From assembly GCA_016617855.1 (NCBI GenBank), contig JAECUM010001130.1, positions 62,001 to 126,000 on the forward strand: 64,000 nt of DNA. The letters are read 5' to 3'. The stretch comes from Megalonaias nervosa. Its lineage: Eukaryota; Mollusca; Bivalvia; Unionida; Unionidae. Under the pieces are notes generated by a model. That model ran no database searches. It saw only the letters and a program-made list of their open reading frames with translations, and had not been told where the DNA came from. Made by a program: the position numbers and the translations under genes. Below, in pieces: positions 12,261 through 25,200 of this stretch; position 1 is the stretch's first letter; every line of letters begins with the position of its first letter.

Positions 12261-12547
12261 CTATTTAAATGTGATCAGATACACTGGGATGGCCTGTGTG
12301 TCACTGAAGATTACAAATATATCTGGATTACTGGGATTGTTGACCACACAGTCATACAGGTCATTTGGATTACTGATAGATTTGGGTGGTGGAAATCTCA
12401 TTCCAGATTTGCCTGTGGTGTATCGCCCAGTCAAAACACGACATAGATACATCTTCTTGTTGCCACTGTGGTCAGGCTTGGAATAGGTATCATGGACGGA
12501 GTAGCTGGCATTTTTAGCAAAGTACACACCATCTCCATAGGCTATGG
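12261..12547 (-). CDS. PARP14-like exon, ART domain C-terminal part and stop
   Basis: The terminal coding exon is 287 nt. The acceptor is 'ttcttcctttgcag' ending at 12548, with a 2-nt completion of the codon begun in the previous exon (G + CC). The translation begins AIAYGDGVYFAKNASYS, which supplies the catalytic-site Tyr, and continues through DTYSKPD, RVLTG, PPPK and NPNDLYDCVVN to DTQAIPVYLITFK and a TAG at 12261-12263. The human-type motif PEYLITF reads PVYLITF here. The usual C-terminal length for the family is kept. The 3' UTR runs directly into the duplicated exon block at 12007-12219. Confidence 0.95.
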
Positions 12548-15500
12548 CTGCAAAGGAAGAATAGTAAACTGATTGGCTAAAAATGAAAAATAAACAAATA
12601 CACCAAAAGCTTTACTTATCAATATGTTCAATATGTTCTAGAATTTCAGTACTTGTATCATTGTCAGTCAGGTTTTGGTTTTGAATGTTTGCTATTACAC
12701 AAGATCTGGTTGGTAAAAGTATCGGTCATCATGTGATAATTATCCTTGAGCTTTGCCTTTATAACCAAAATACAACTCTGAAACTTGAAGCAATGCATGA
12801 GTAAAACTGGAGGTTTCCAGCTTTCTGAGATAGACAAGTGCCATATTAAGAAGTTAAAATTGATAAATTAAACTAGACTAACCAAGAAGATGTTGACTGT
12901 AATGTGATGAAACCCAAAAGTGCCCTAGTGATCACATGAGATGACACTGGTCACCTGACTGATCAGTCTTGAGAGCAAAGAAATGGATGCCACAGTATCT
13001 TATGAGGTGGGAAGTATTAAGGGTGGGCATGTGATCACTAAGGCACTTATGGGGTTCATGAAATTACAATCAAACATCGACTTGGTAAGTCTAGTTTAAT
13101 TTATAAATTTCACTTCTGCCATAAGCACCTCATAATCCCATGAGATTTCAGAGAGAGGCTTCCATCTATGGAATCGATTAACAAGTAGAAAAAAGGAAAA
13201 AACCTTTTATGTTTTGTTAGAAAACCAGTTAACCCAAGGAAAACTGTACATCATATCAGCATCAGGAAATAATGGATGCTGACAAGACCTTTCTACTGAC
13301 TTCAGTCTTGTCTGTAATGAGCTTGTCATATAATTTCCTGAAAGTAAAAGATTGTACCTAATTGTGTGCCTTCAGCACAAGCTGTAGAAATAAATGTAGC
13401 CCTTGTGCTGTGAGTCTGAAAAAACAGATGTATCTATACCAGACATTCTTTCAAAGTTGTATCCAGTCTGATATTGTAATTTAGCTAACCTGTCTGAGCT
13501 GGCCAACATGTGTTACTAGGCCTAGCACTTAAAGATGAAGTTGCAGATGGCAAGTGTGCATATTTCCCCATCAAAACTGTAGTGGAAGATGTGCCAAAAT
13601 CATATATGATGTTTTCCTTTCCATTAAGAAATTGTTTGAGTATTTCACTCTTTAAAGCCCATCTCCTCTGGGATATTCATTGGGTAGTTTGCATCCTCCA
13701 TTGTCTTGAAAACTCTCAAAATTTGGGAAATGGCCTGCAACACTTTGCCTCTGCAAAAATGCATCCCAATCTGCAAAAAATATTGCTCACGAATGGCAAA
13801 TAATGATAATTGCAACACTTTTGTGCAGAAAATCTTAAATTATTCTGTATATTTGGCATTTTCTTCTTTAAAATTTTTCTCCCAAACTGATCACATCAAT
13901 GTAACCATGGTTCTGATCAGTCAAATGACCTATGTCATCTTATGGGATCTTATGACCAATGACCAATGTCATCTTATGGGATCACAAGGCTCTTATGCGG
14001 GAAGTGAAATTGATAATTACATTTGTATATACATGATCATTAATTGGCGATAAGTAATTTCTGTGATTTTTGTTTGCCCATCAGCTTACTTCTCTTGTTT
14101 AATGTACATTTAATAATGCCAATGTTTTTGTTACCACACAATACTATGACAATATCTACCATATATACTTATTTATAAGTTGAGTCCAACTCCAGGAAGC
14201 AACATAAATCCTGATCTGCTTTCCATATTCTTTGTTAGACTGATTACTCGTAACTGCATAGACAAAGATCTGGCAGTGTGCTGTGTGACAGTATATCTAG
14301 GTCTGTGCATTCTGCATTTGGACTTGACTAATAAACAAGTTAATATGATACTTAATTAGTTGCTGAATAACTCTGACAATTACCTAAACTATACTGAAGG
14401 ATGCTTAAAATACTTTCATTCTCCAACTGAAGTGTCAAATGTGGTAACTTGTGTCTAATTGTGTTTGTTTTTCTTCTTGCTGTAATAGCATTTGTCTCTT
14501 CTCTCTCCACTTTCTGCAATTGCAATTCTTTTTCTTCTTTTTGAAGCTCAAGCTTTCTTAACTCTAATTCCATCTTGTACTTTAATTTCAGTTCCTTTAC
14601 TTTTATGTTAGAGCCTAACACAAACTTACTGATCACACCTGCACTTCTATCTAAAAATTCTTTTCCACCACATATTGGACCAAAATATTTTCTATTTCTT
14701 GCTTTGTTAAAAAAGCCTTCACCTCAGAAAGATCGTATTTTATGGTATGTTGGAGTAATTCATCCTTTTCAATGAGTCATGATGTTCCTGGGTAGGATTT
14801 GAAATAAAGTTATCCACTCTAGATGACATTGCAGTTTGTTTGTTTCACTATAGAGTTCTAAAATGTAAAATAATACCTGGGACTTTGAAAAATTTCAAAA
14901 TAAGGTGAATTTAAATTTCAAAAACAAAGTTTTCGGAAATATTTTATAGAAATTTGTATCCCAAGGATGAGCTTCCAATTTTCTATTACAACTCTATGGT
15001 CTTAAAATAAATAATAGAAAATAGTGAGCAACAAGCTTTCTAAAATTCAACAAATAATTAATTTTTGTAGAATAAAAAGTGAAAACGAATGTGTAAGTTT
15101 TGGAGAATGATTGTGAAGTCATGAATTTTGCAATGAGCACGATGTTGTCATTAAATGATGATCATGTACTGAATCCAAGTGCTTTATTACATTACTCATA
15201 TTCTTCTTTTATAGCTTGTAAAGCAGTGTTGTTTGGTCCTTTTTCCTGATCTGACATAAATACACATGAAACAATTGCAATGAAGGTCCAACAGTTGTGT
15301 TAGTTTCCATGAAGTAATCATGCAGTCTAAGGGAAAAGGGTACAAGTATTCCTCAGATGGCTCCTGACAAATGTGAATGGCTATAGCATTCATTCTTGGT
15401 CCAAATAAAAAATGAAGCAATAAACATTTTCTTAGCATAATAGACTCTATTCATTTCCATGCAATTAAGTGGGACCATGTTTTTCTGAAAACTGAAAAGA

Positions 15501-18500
15501 AAAGCATTTTCGGAATCAACCACCCCAACTCCTTTCATGTCGAGAAATCATGCCAAGCAGCATCACAAAAATAGTTTCTGACTCCATTTTTATCTTGGAT
15601 GCATCTCCATTGAAATATAACTTTATTTAGTTGCAAAATACCGGTACTTCATTTTTCATGTCCTATACCTAACGCTGTCACAATCACCGAGTCAAAAATG
15701 TGCAAGACTGCACTTGAAGGATAACTTGGGATTCATTATTCAAGTTATTGTGTTTGTGGGCTTTGCTATTAATTCTGTTCATATGACTGTGTGCCTTAGA
15801 TAAGAAAGGGCTGATAGCTTGGCATCTGACTGCCAGCAGTTGCTGAGGCAATTTTCATTCCCATTTGGGATTTTTGCAAGCTAGGTTGATTAGAATTATG
15901 CTTGCTAGTGATGGAGTGCCATATATGATCGTGTGTTACAGAGTCCTTGACACTGAGGTGATTTGGTTTGGATTTTTTTTTAACGTAGCTTTAACAATTT
16001 TTCAGTCATATCGCTACAATGTCTGCATTGTAACAGTTTATAATGAGGTCTAGCATTGGGGCATCATGCCGCAGACATGTAGCATGATGTATCGCCCAGT
16101 CACATTATCCTGACACCAGGCAGACCAGTCCTAACACTAACCTTTTAATGCTGAGCACCAAGTGAGGCAGCTGTTAGTACCATTTTTGTACGTTTCTGGT
16201 ATGACTCGGCCGGGGATCGAACCCACGACCTCCCACACCCGAGGCAGACACTCTAACCACTAGGCCACCGGAGTGGTTTTGATACTGAGGAGTACAATTT
16301 GAAACTGCATAGGGGTGAATTTGACAGCCTCATGGTTTTATGTGACAATGGTTGCAAACGTGTTCACTAATTAATTTTATGATCTGATCTGTCTCTGTAT
16401 CCCAGCTTCATGTCATTCTTAACATATGATGGAGTAGATCTGATTATGATTTAGCTTATGAAGAACAGAGGGTCATTGGTCATCATAAGAAAGACTGTGG
16501 TACATGAATTTCCTTGAACTAAAAGCAGGTTTCTTCATTTAACAATGCATCTCATCAGGAAATTTTGGTCAACAGGTAAGACTGCTCATGTGAATAATTT
16601 TCCCTTAGATACATTTAATAAATGTGGGGTAGGGTTGAAGAACAAGCTGACTTTTTAAAATATCGGAATGGTGTAAAATAATATATATTTAGTTCAGTGA
16701 TAGTCACCTGCCATGCACATTCAACAGGAAATTGTTGGGTGAAATTTGCATAGCTGCTTACGCACTAGACAAATGTCTTTGTCCAGTCACTCTTCTAGAT
16801 ACTTCAATGGGACAAACAGTATTAGGAATAATGAAACCCAAACTGTTAGATTCCAGGTCCCTTTTCAGGCAATGAACTGGGACACACTATTTTAAGATGG
16901 TAAAATCCACCTTGCAAGCTGCTGCCATCAATACTTATATTTTACAATAAATAGTACAAGAATGTCATGCATTCACTAGTGCTACTTTTTTAGACAAAGT
17001 AGCTGGTGGTTACAAGGTGAAAAACAGCATGTTGGATCAGAGACTTTACATTGCTGAAATATCATAAGAAACCTATCACATCTGACTTGACTTCAGTGAA
17101 CAACTGTTTGAAACAGCTCCAACCCACTGCTAGGTAATTCCATGCATTTACTATGTTTAGTTGAATTTGCATAATAAATTTTCATTATTTGTGATGCATA
17201 ATGATTTGCTTTTTTACCCTACTATGCTTCTGTCATAGGATACACTCTAAACATCTCATTGGGTGCCTTATGGTATGGAAGTTTCAATAAAATTAGAAAA
17301 GTTTTGACAACAATTTCTTTGAACCTGTAGTACCCTTAGGGAGCAACTTCCATCCATTCTCCCTGTCTCTCATCTTGTATACTGTGACCTCTCTAAAGAC
17401 TGACCAGTCATCTGACCATAATGCATCATCATCCTGTATGATCCCTAAGGGTACTACAGTTACAATAATGGTTCATTTTTACAAAAACAAGACAACAAGG
17501 ATTCGGGAATCAAATGCATCTTAAGATTAACAAAGTAAACATTTAATATGTATGATTCAACTGACTTGCACACTTAAATATTATATAACTGCATGATATT
17601 TTGTTCAATATATTTTCATTAACAATACCATACTGAAAGGATTAATACAGGTATAGTAAAATAACTCTAAACCAATAATTTCAAGTTAATTAATTAACAT
17701 GTGAGATTTATTATCTCCCAAAGTATTGATCTTTTTTTTATGAGTCTTCAAAGCAACTTTTTGTTTGTTGCCAATTATCATTTATGTGCCAAGTAACTTT
17801 TATAAGAATACCATATATCTTCGCTTATAAGCTGAGTCCAACTACAAAGAGAACAGTCCCTGATCTGCCATCGCATAATACACTATCAAATCTGGTTCTA
17901 CATAGTTAGTTAGGAGTACACAGTGGAACAAAATAACACAGACACTGATCAGTCAGCACATTATGTGGTGGCAAATCTGAGTCTATGTTGCTTGCAGTTG
18001 GCTTTGACTTATAAATAAGTGTAAAATGAAATGCTCTCAAATTTTACAGCAAAACATAGTGTGTTTGCATTAAATACATTTAATGAGAGAGAAAAAGAAG
18101 AAAAAAAGACCAATAATTTTTATATTTTAACTTGATACAGATGTTATTTGAATAATTTAAAGTTTCAAAATTTATAAACCCTATGAAAGTTCTTTTACAA
18201 TTAGTGTTTCATCAAAATTTTTCTGGATAAAACCTGATGTATATTTCCCTTGAATATGATTCTGAAAACCTGAAAAATATTTTTGTTTATGGTCTTTCTG
18301 TTTAAACTAGCTTTCAATTTCATTTTGGCATTTCCACCAATGACACTGATGTATTACCACTTTTGCTACAGTAACTGCGGTTAAAGCCATGCATGCTGAT
18401 GCTATCCACAGAATCTGCACTTGTTCCATGCCATAGGCTACTTTCATTCTGATGACCTGGATTGTTCAGTTCTATCAATTTCTTCTTTGCTTCATACTGC

Positions 18501-19230
18501 TGATATAAAGTTCTATTTTGTATTCTCTCCAACTGAAATAAGATAAAATCACATCTAGGTAATGATCTTGTTCAATAAGTCAGTTGGTCCGTCATGACAA
18601 TTTCTGTTGGAAAAAACCTAGGAAGTAGTCGACAATTTGTCCAAAAGTACTCATCACATATCTCAAGTTCTAAGAGTTCCAAATAAAGGAGACTTTCACA
18701 TTTAATACATTATGTTGTTAAAATCTTTATTATTTTAAAATAGGAGAGTCTTATAACACAATTTAATTTAGAACAAATGGTGACTTAAAGAAGTGCATTT
18801 GCAGCTTTACCTGGTTAAACTAGATACAATGAATGCTGAATGTATAACAAATTACCAACATAACCATGTTTTAAATTCCACAAAAGTACACTACACATCG
18901 ATGTTCCTTTCTTTTAATAATAGATGTTGGTGAATACATAAAAAAACAAGACAGGTAGACAAGTACCAAACTGATGACAATTTTAGGGACCAGAATCTAT
19001 TTGCGAAACACAACAGTTTTTGTGTTTTATTTGTTTGTTTTGTCTATGTTTTGTATATGCCTTTGAAAAAGACTCATTAAGAGTCGAAAGCACTCAGGCT
19101 AGTTAGATACTAGTTTTGCACTGTTCGTCATCAGTTTATTGCATTTATCTCAATTAACCCCTGACACATATTATCCGTTGCTGGATCCAGTGCTCTTGAA
19201 AGGGCTGTTATTCGCCATATGATTTGTTTT

Positions 19231-19271
<41 letters not shown>

Positions 19272-22200
19272 CTTGAAACTATTGTGTTCTGAGTAACTGA
19301 AACATTGCACTTATTGATGTGAATTAATTTGTAGAAGGTATACCTGAACACTGAATTCAACAATTTTAAATGGAATAAATGAGCACAGACCAATGTGAAT
19401 TGAACATTTTTAATGGTATATCTGAGCACATGCTGATGTGATTTCAACATTTTTAGATGATATTACCTGAGTACATGCTGATGTGAAGTCAATAATTTTA
19501 AATGGAATAGCTGATCACATGCTGAATTCAATATTTTTAAATGGAATACCCGAGCACATGATGATGGGAATTCAACATTTGTAAATGGAATACCTGAGTA
19601 CATGCAGAATTCAACATTTGTAAATGGAATACATGCCAATTAATGTTTCTCAGCCCCTTCCCAAATATTATAAAATATGTAATAAACTTTTAAAGTAAGT
19701 CATGTTTAATATGCAACAAGATGATAACTCGATCAATGAAATCTGTGGTTTTACCCTTCACCCCTACCATTTGTATAGATAGCTAAGAGGATACACATGG
19801 AATACTGTTCTTCAGTTAACTTACTTTATTGCCTATAGCATGGTATGGTACACATCATGATGGCATTCTGTGGACCCCTAACATCATGCCACAGCAAAGT
19901 TTCAATGTACATTAAAAGAACACCCACTACCATGCAAAATCAGCCATCCCAAACTAAAAATGTCAGTCACCATGTCTTTTGGCTTGTGATATGAACAAAA
20001 TGCTAAAATGTCATCCTCAAGACAGAGTGGTCTCCCTGAGAGAGTTTCATACCTAATCCTGTCAAGTGTCAGTTACTAGTGGAGAAAAAGTGCATACTCT
20101 TCTAGGAACTGTAGGGAAGGTCTTGGAGAATTATTACTGTATTACAATTAGAAAAGCATTATTAAAGAAGCATATTATACTCAAACAAGGAGGTTAGGGC
20201 CAGTATGTCAAGTGTGTAATCAAAGTATTGCCTGAAAAACTAACCAAAACATAAACAGTTGACACCACTGTTTCTAGCAGTGGACAAGTGACTACAACAT
20301 CCCACTTTCCACAAACACTGGCTCAACAAATACTTTTTTCTTCAAAAATCAAAATATGATAAAAGAATAGACAAAAAGCATAACTTCATCTTACTGTGGA
20401 GATGGCTCTGGTCTTCTATGGCATGCTAGGCAGTTTTGACTTTCTTTTGTCGTAAGGACTAGGATTAGCACAGGTTTAATAAAAGTCAATGAGCTTTATT
20501 TTTCACTATTGAGAATCTAGTGGAGGAAGGATAACTCCTGGCACTACAAAGCTGCTGAGTGAATTGGGAATGCAGCCTGCTGCACTGCCATATTGGCCAC
20601 ACCAGGTCAAATTGAATTCTTTCAAAGGAAAGGTCCTTGAGGCAAAAGCTCGAGAATATTTTCTTTAACCTCATCCACTGACTTGAAATGATGTTGATAA
20701 GGGAGAAGTTGTGCCCAAATGCTGTGCTGGTAGTGACTGCACTAACATCATAAGCTGATACATGGAAGAAATTCTGGGTTTAGCTCTTTGTAAGCTGAGC
20801 AGACAACAGAACAGATCTAGACAAAGATTGCCTGAATAGAAACATTGTCCCATCCTGTATGAACATGCAAGATCTACCTCTTTTCTTCAGCTCAGCATGT
20901 TTTAGTTCCCACCCCAAAGCCCTACAGAAGTCCTGAAGATATATCACAAGAGCAGTGAAAAGACAAGAAACTGATTTTCCATGAGTTGGAATGTTTTATT
21001 TGCTAATAAACCTGAGGTGATCATTATGAGAGAAACCAAATCACTATGGCAGAAATGCAGATAGTTTGGGACATCTTATAAAGCATGAATTTAGGATTTA
21101 GGTGACTCTAAAGTTAACTTCAAAGCAGATTTTATACAAAAAAAAGTGTCAGTGAGGCTTCAGACATTAGTTTGAAGAGTGCTTTGTTCAACCACATCAG
21201 AACCAATGGCAGGTTACAGATAAAACTCCCAAGGCAGCAGCCAGAAGACTTCTTCAATGTTAGAGGTGTGGGGTGACAAAGAAGCCTTATGCAATGGTAT
21301 TGACAAAGGACCTGGCAGAACAATGTGTCAGGGATGATGAACAAAGCCAGAAGTCTAGCAATATTGGGACATGGTGATCTCCAGGTTTTGACTTTAAAGG
21401 TCACTGGCTACCTATACTGTACAAACGTGTGATATTATTATTGTCATAAACAAAATGCATTTGTCATGTATGCACAGCATAAAAATGTTTAATTAGACTT
21501 AAAAATCCACTTTTTTAAATGAAAAAATTATTCGTCAATCTCCGTAAGCAATTGGTAGTTTCCACGTGCCAAACACGGATATGATGTACATTTATCCCTT
21601 CTATTCAACCTAGCCATTCAAGTGTTTAATTTCCCATGTAAGTGGTTAATTTCCCCACATAAATGTCTATGTGATATATCTTACAATCATGCTTTTGCAC
21701 AGCAAATATGGTGCACCATGTTGCATATGGATGTAACCAAAAGAGTGATGATGTGAAAAAGGGTTCCTTTTTCCGAAAGACCCTTTCTACCAGAAGAAAG
21801 TGGATTCAAGCTGTGGGATCGAATGTGAGGGATGGGAAAGTTGTATCATTTATGCTGGATTATAATCAGTTTGGCCCAAAGACAATTCGGCCCAACTCAA
21901 AAGACAATTTGTCCCAACTTAACAATACTTTGAACAAGTTCTTTTTCTTCAAACAACAAGTAGATACTATATAAGATAGGTTTTAGGAAAAAAACTAAAT
22001 TTAAACAAACTATCTTGATATTCTTTCAAAGAAAATAATCATACTTTGTAACATACATATATATGAGAGAAAAGTCAAACCAACATATCTTGCTCGTTCT
22101 AGTTAAAATGTTTATATACATTTTTAATGCTACAAAAATATATGCATCTGCACAACGGCATTTTCAATTTAAGTCTTCTGGTCAAATTATCAATATTGAT

Positions 22201-25200
22201 TTATGAAACAATGTTCAACAGAATACATATACATTTTTCTAAGGATAGTGTACAAGAGATATTATAACAAATATATTTAATTTTAGGTTTCAGGTTGTAA
22301 CACTGCTGCATATAATACACACTCGATTACACATGAGAGAGAGAGAGAGAGAGAGTAATGTTGAGCATTTTGTCAGTGTTTAGTTGCTGTAACATGACGC
22401 TCTTACCAGTTAATTTTATTGTTTGTTTTTATTTTTCAAGTTGTCTTAGTGTGTGTGCACGTAAATTAAAAGCTTGTCATTACTAGTCAATATCGTCAAT
22501 CATATTTGCTCCATTATTCCATACAAATAAGAAAGAAAATAATTTTGTGCTGAATTTTTTCCCCCCCCCCCCGCACGGTAAAAAAAAAAAAAGATAAATG
22601 CTTATTTGAAAATAAAATGAAAGAAACTAACCTTGCATCGTTATCATTTATTCCTTCTTTTTTCATCATGCAAAATTTATTAAAGAAAAATATATATCCA
22701 TGTACTCCGTACATGTAGCGGATGCCGGCTTGCATATGCATCCTTACTGTAGTGTGTATTGCTTATGTCAAATAACAAAATTGCAAACGAGATGAAAATA
22801 TCACCCGACTGCTTGAAGGCACCTGCCATTTACGCATGATAAGTTACAAGGTACAACAAACTCCTTGCTAAAACTTACCGACAGGATATCAAATACAAAG
22901 GTTATTTTATTACAAAGCAAACCAACCCCAGAAACTGACTTTAGTATCTTTTAAGTGTGCCGATTTTTTCTTATGAAGTCGGCAGACATAAGGAAGCCAA
23001 GTTTTGTTTCTTTGGATTCTTTTAAGTGTGCCAATTTCTTTTTTTTTTCATAAAGTCGGCCGACATAAGGAAGCCAACATTGATTCCTTTTTACTTGTAT
23101 TAATGGGAATTTTGAAAATAAATTGAAACAATGGAATAGTTTTGAAAGCGACACAATCTATCGTTATAAGGCTGAACAGTAAATTCGTTTTCAGTAGTTT
23201 CATCTAAATGGTCCCTATCCATAGTTTATTGTGTTTTATTTTTCAACAAGAACAAGCATGTACTTTGTCTTGTGGGGATAAATGTACATCATTTCAGGTT
23301 GGCTTCCTCTATAGGCAGGAAATCGTAGCTAAGGGGAAGTAACAGAGTTGAATACTTCTATTTCAAGTAATTAAATTATTATTTCTTCTTTACACTTGAT
23401 AAAGATTTTGTTCTTTTTGTGCGAGTTTAACTACTTTTAATCATATAATGCAAATCTGAAGTAAAAAAAGAAAATGTTGGAGTATGGATGGTGACCTTTA
23501 AATATCAAGTCTGAGGTGGTTACTGGGTGTCTGAGAAACTGCCATAGCCAGTATTGAGTTGCAGTGGAGTCATGCCCAGTGATGGATCTGTTTGGTGCCT
23601 GTCTGCATAGATCCAGTGCTGAATATTATAGGGGAGTTATTTATTGAATCCAGAGCCAGATGTTGTGGGAGTCCAAGACAGAAATGTGACTGGAAGTACC
23701 AAGAACAGGTGTCAGACAATGTGCATCTTGAGTCTGGGACCTGTTATCCTAAGAAAATGGATTACCATACCAAGTGGAAGAGAGCACAGCTTGAGAAAGT
23801 GAGGAGTCAGTGTGGACAGGGTCTCAGGTTAGATGATGTTTGGTGTTGAGTTTCAGTACTGGCTGTCCAGGGATTTGTTACCAAGCCTGCAGCAAGTTCA
23901 ATATGTGGTGATGCGTTATCCAGGACTGGTTTGTATACTATACCAATTTTGTTGGCCCAATAATCTGTTCATTGCTGTATGATCTGGAGGTGGCACTGTT
24001 GGCAACTAATGAGCTAAGGTCAAAATGAAAAACAAAAATCAGAGATTGCTGAAATGCAGTTTCATGGAGATTTTATGTATATCTATATTATGTGTTTAAC
24101 TTTTGTCCATGATTGTAGATTGTAAGGGTCGTTTGTAAGCAAGATATTACATAGCTACCTTTTGCCCACAACTGTAAATTATACTAAAATAATGATTATT
24201 TATAAACAATATGTTTACTTGGATTTGAGTTCAGGACATTGGTTTTTCCCTTGGAAAAAAACATGGTCTATCTGATTTTTTTGAGGTTGTTTAGTAAAAT
24301 TTAAGAAAAGAGACCTGGCCTTGTTTATGAATTTGATGGAAATTTCAATTTGAAATGACTCAAGTCCAAGGCATTCTTTTTGTGTCATAGGTCATGTGAC
24401 AGTCTGTGCACAAGGAAAACCCAATAAATAATTATTTATTACTACTTTAAGTTCAGTCACTTCAATCATTGTTAGCTGTGTTCAGATATAATTTGAGAGG
24501 AATAATTTACTTAAAAATTATTCATTGAAACTAATAAGTGCTCACCGACAACTGGGACTAAATTACTATTTTGGGATTATTGTAAATTCAATGAACAACA
24601 TTATGGATTATATCATTGCGATATGTCAAGACTGTTGGCACATCAGCACAGTCAATACTGGAATTGATTTGAAACACTGTATACTTCATAACTTCTGAGA
24701 GAACTTTCAGGATTATTTCTGACTCAATTCACAATACTGTACATTCTGTTTAAATTTTCACTTTTCAATGTAGTCAAATAAAATATGTGTTGAATTTTAC
24801 TAAACTTGATTTATTTGCAGTGTCTGTTACATAGCTTAAGACCATAGAGTCATAACAGCTGGAGTAGCAATAATAAGATTTTCAAGATGTCTGCTATATA
24901 GGATATCAGATCTGCACTATTTTCATTTAGGACCAACTAAACATATAAGAAATCTTTTAGTGAAAACCCCTTGTTGACATGGCCATTTAGGAGGATTAGT
25001 GATTTTCATGATGTCTGAGCAGCAGCAATTTTATTTAGGACCAACTAAATTTGGGGATAAATGTGTGGGTCAAGTTTCATAGAAATAATACAAGTAGTTG
25101 TAAACAGAAGGGCTAGCAATAAGAAGCTTGTGCTAATGGTTGGATGAATGACAGGCCATTAAAATTAAAACTTGAATTTCATGTTACAAGACTTCTTTCA

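Noticed and set aside
11938..12486. Plus-strand frames of 77-92 codons
   Set aside because: Antisense shadows of the PARP terminal exon and its duplicate.
14352..14636. Coiled-coil protein exon
   Set aside because: The upstream pieces match a gag N-terminus across frameshifts, so a retrotransposon remnant explains it better.
16195..16277. tRNA-like A and B boxes
   Set aside because: They belong to the SINE head. No cloverleaf with a paired acceptor stem could be made.
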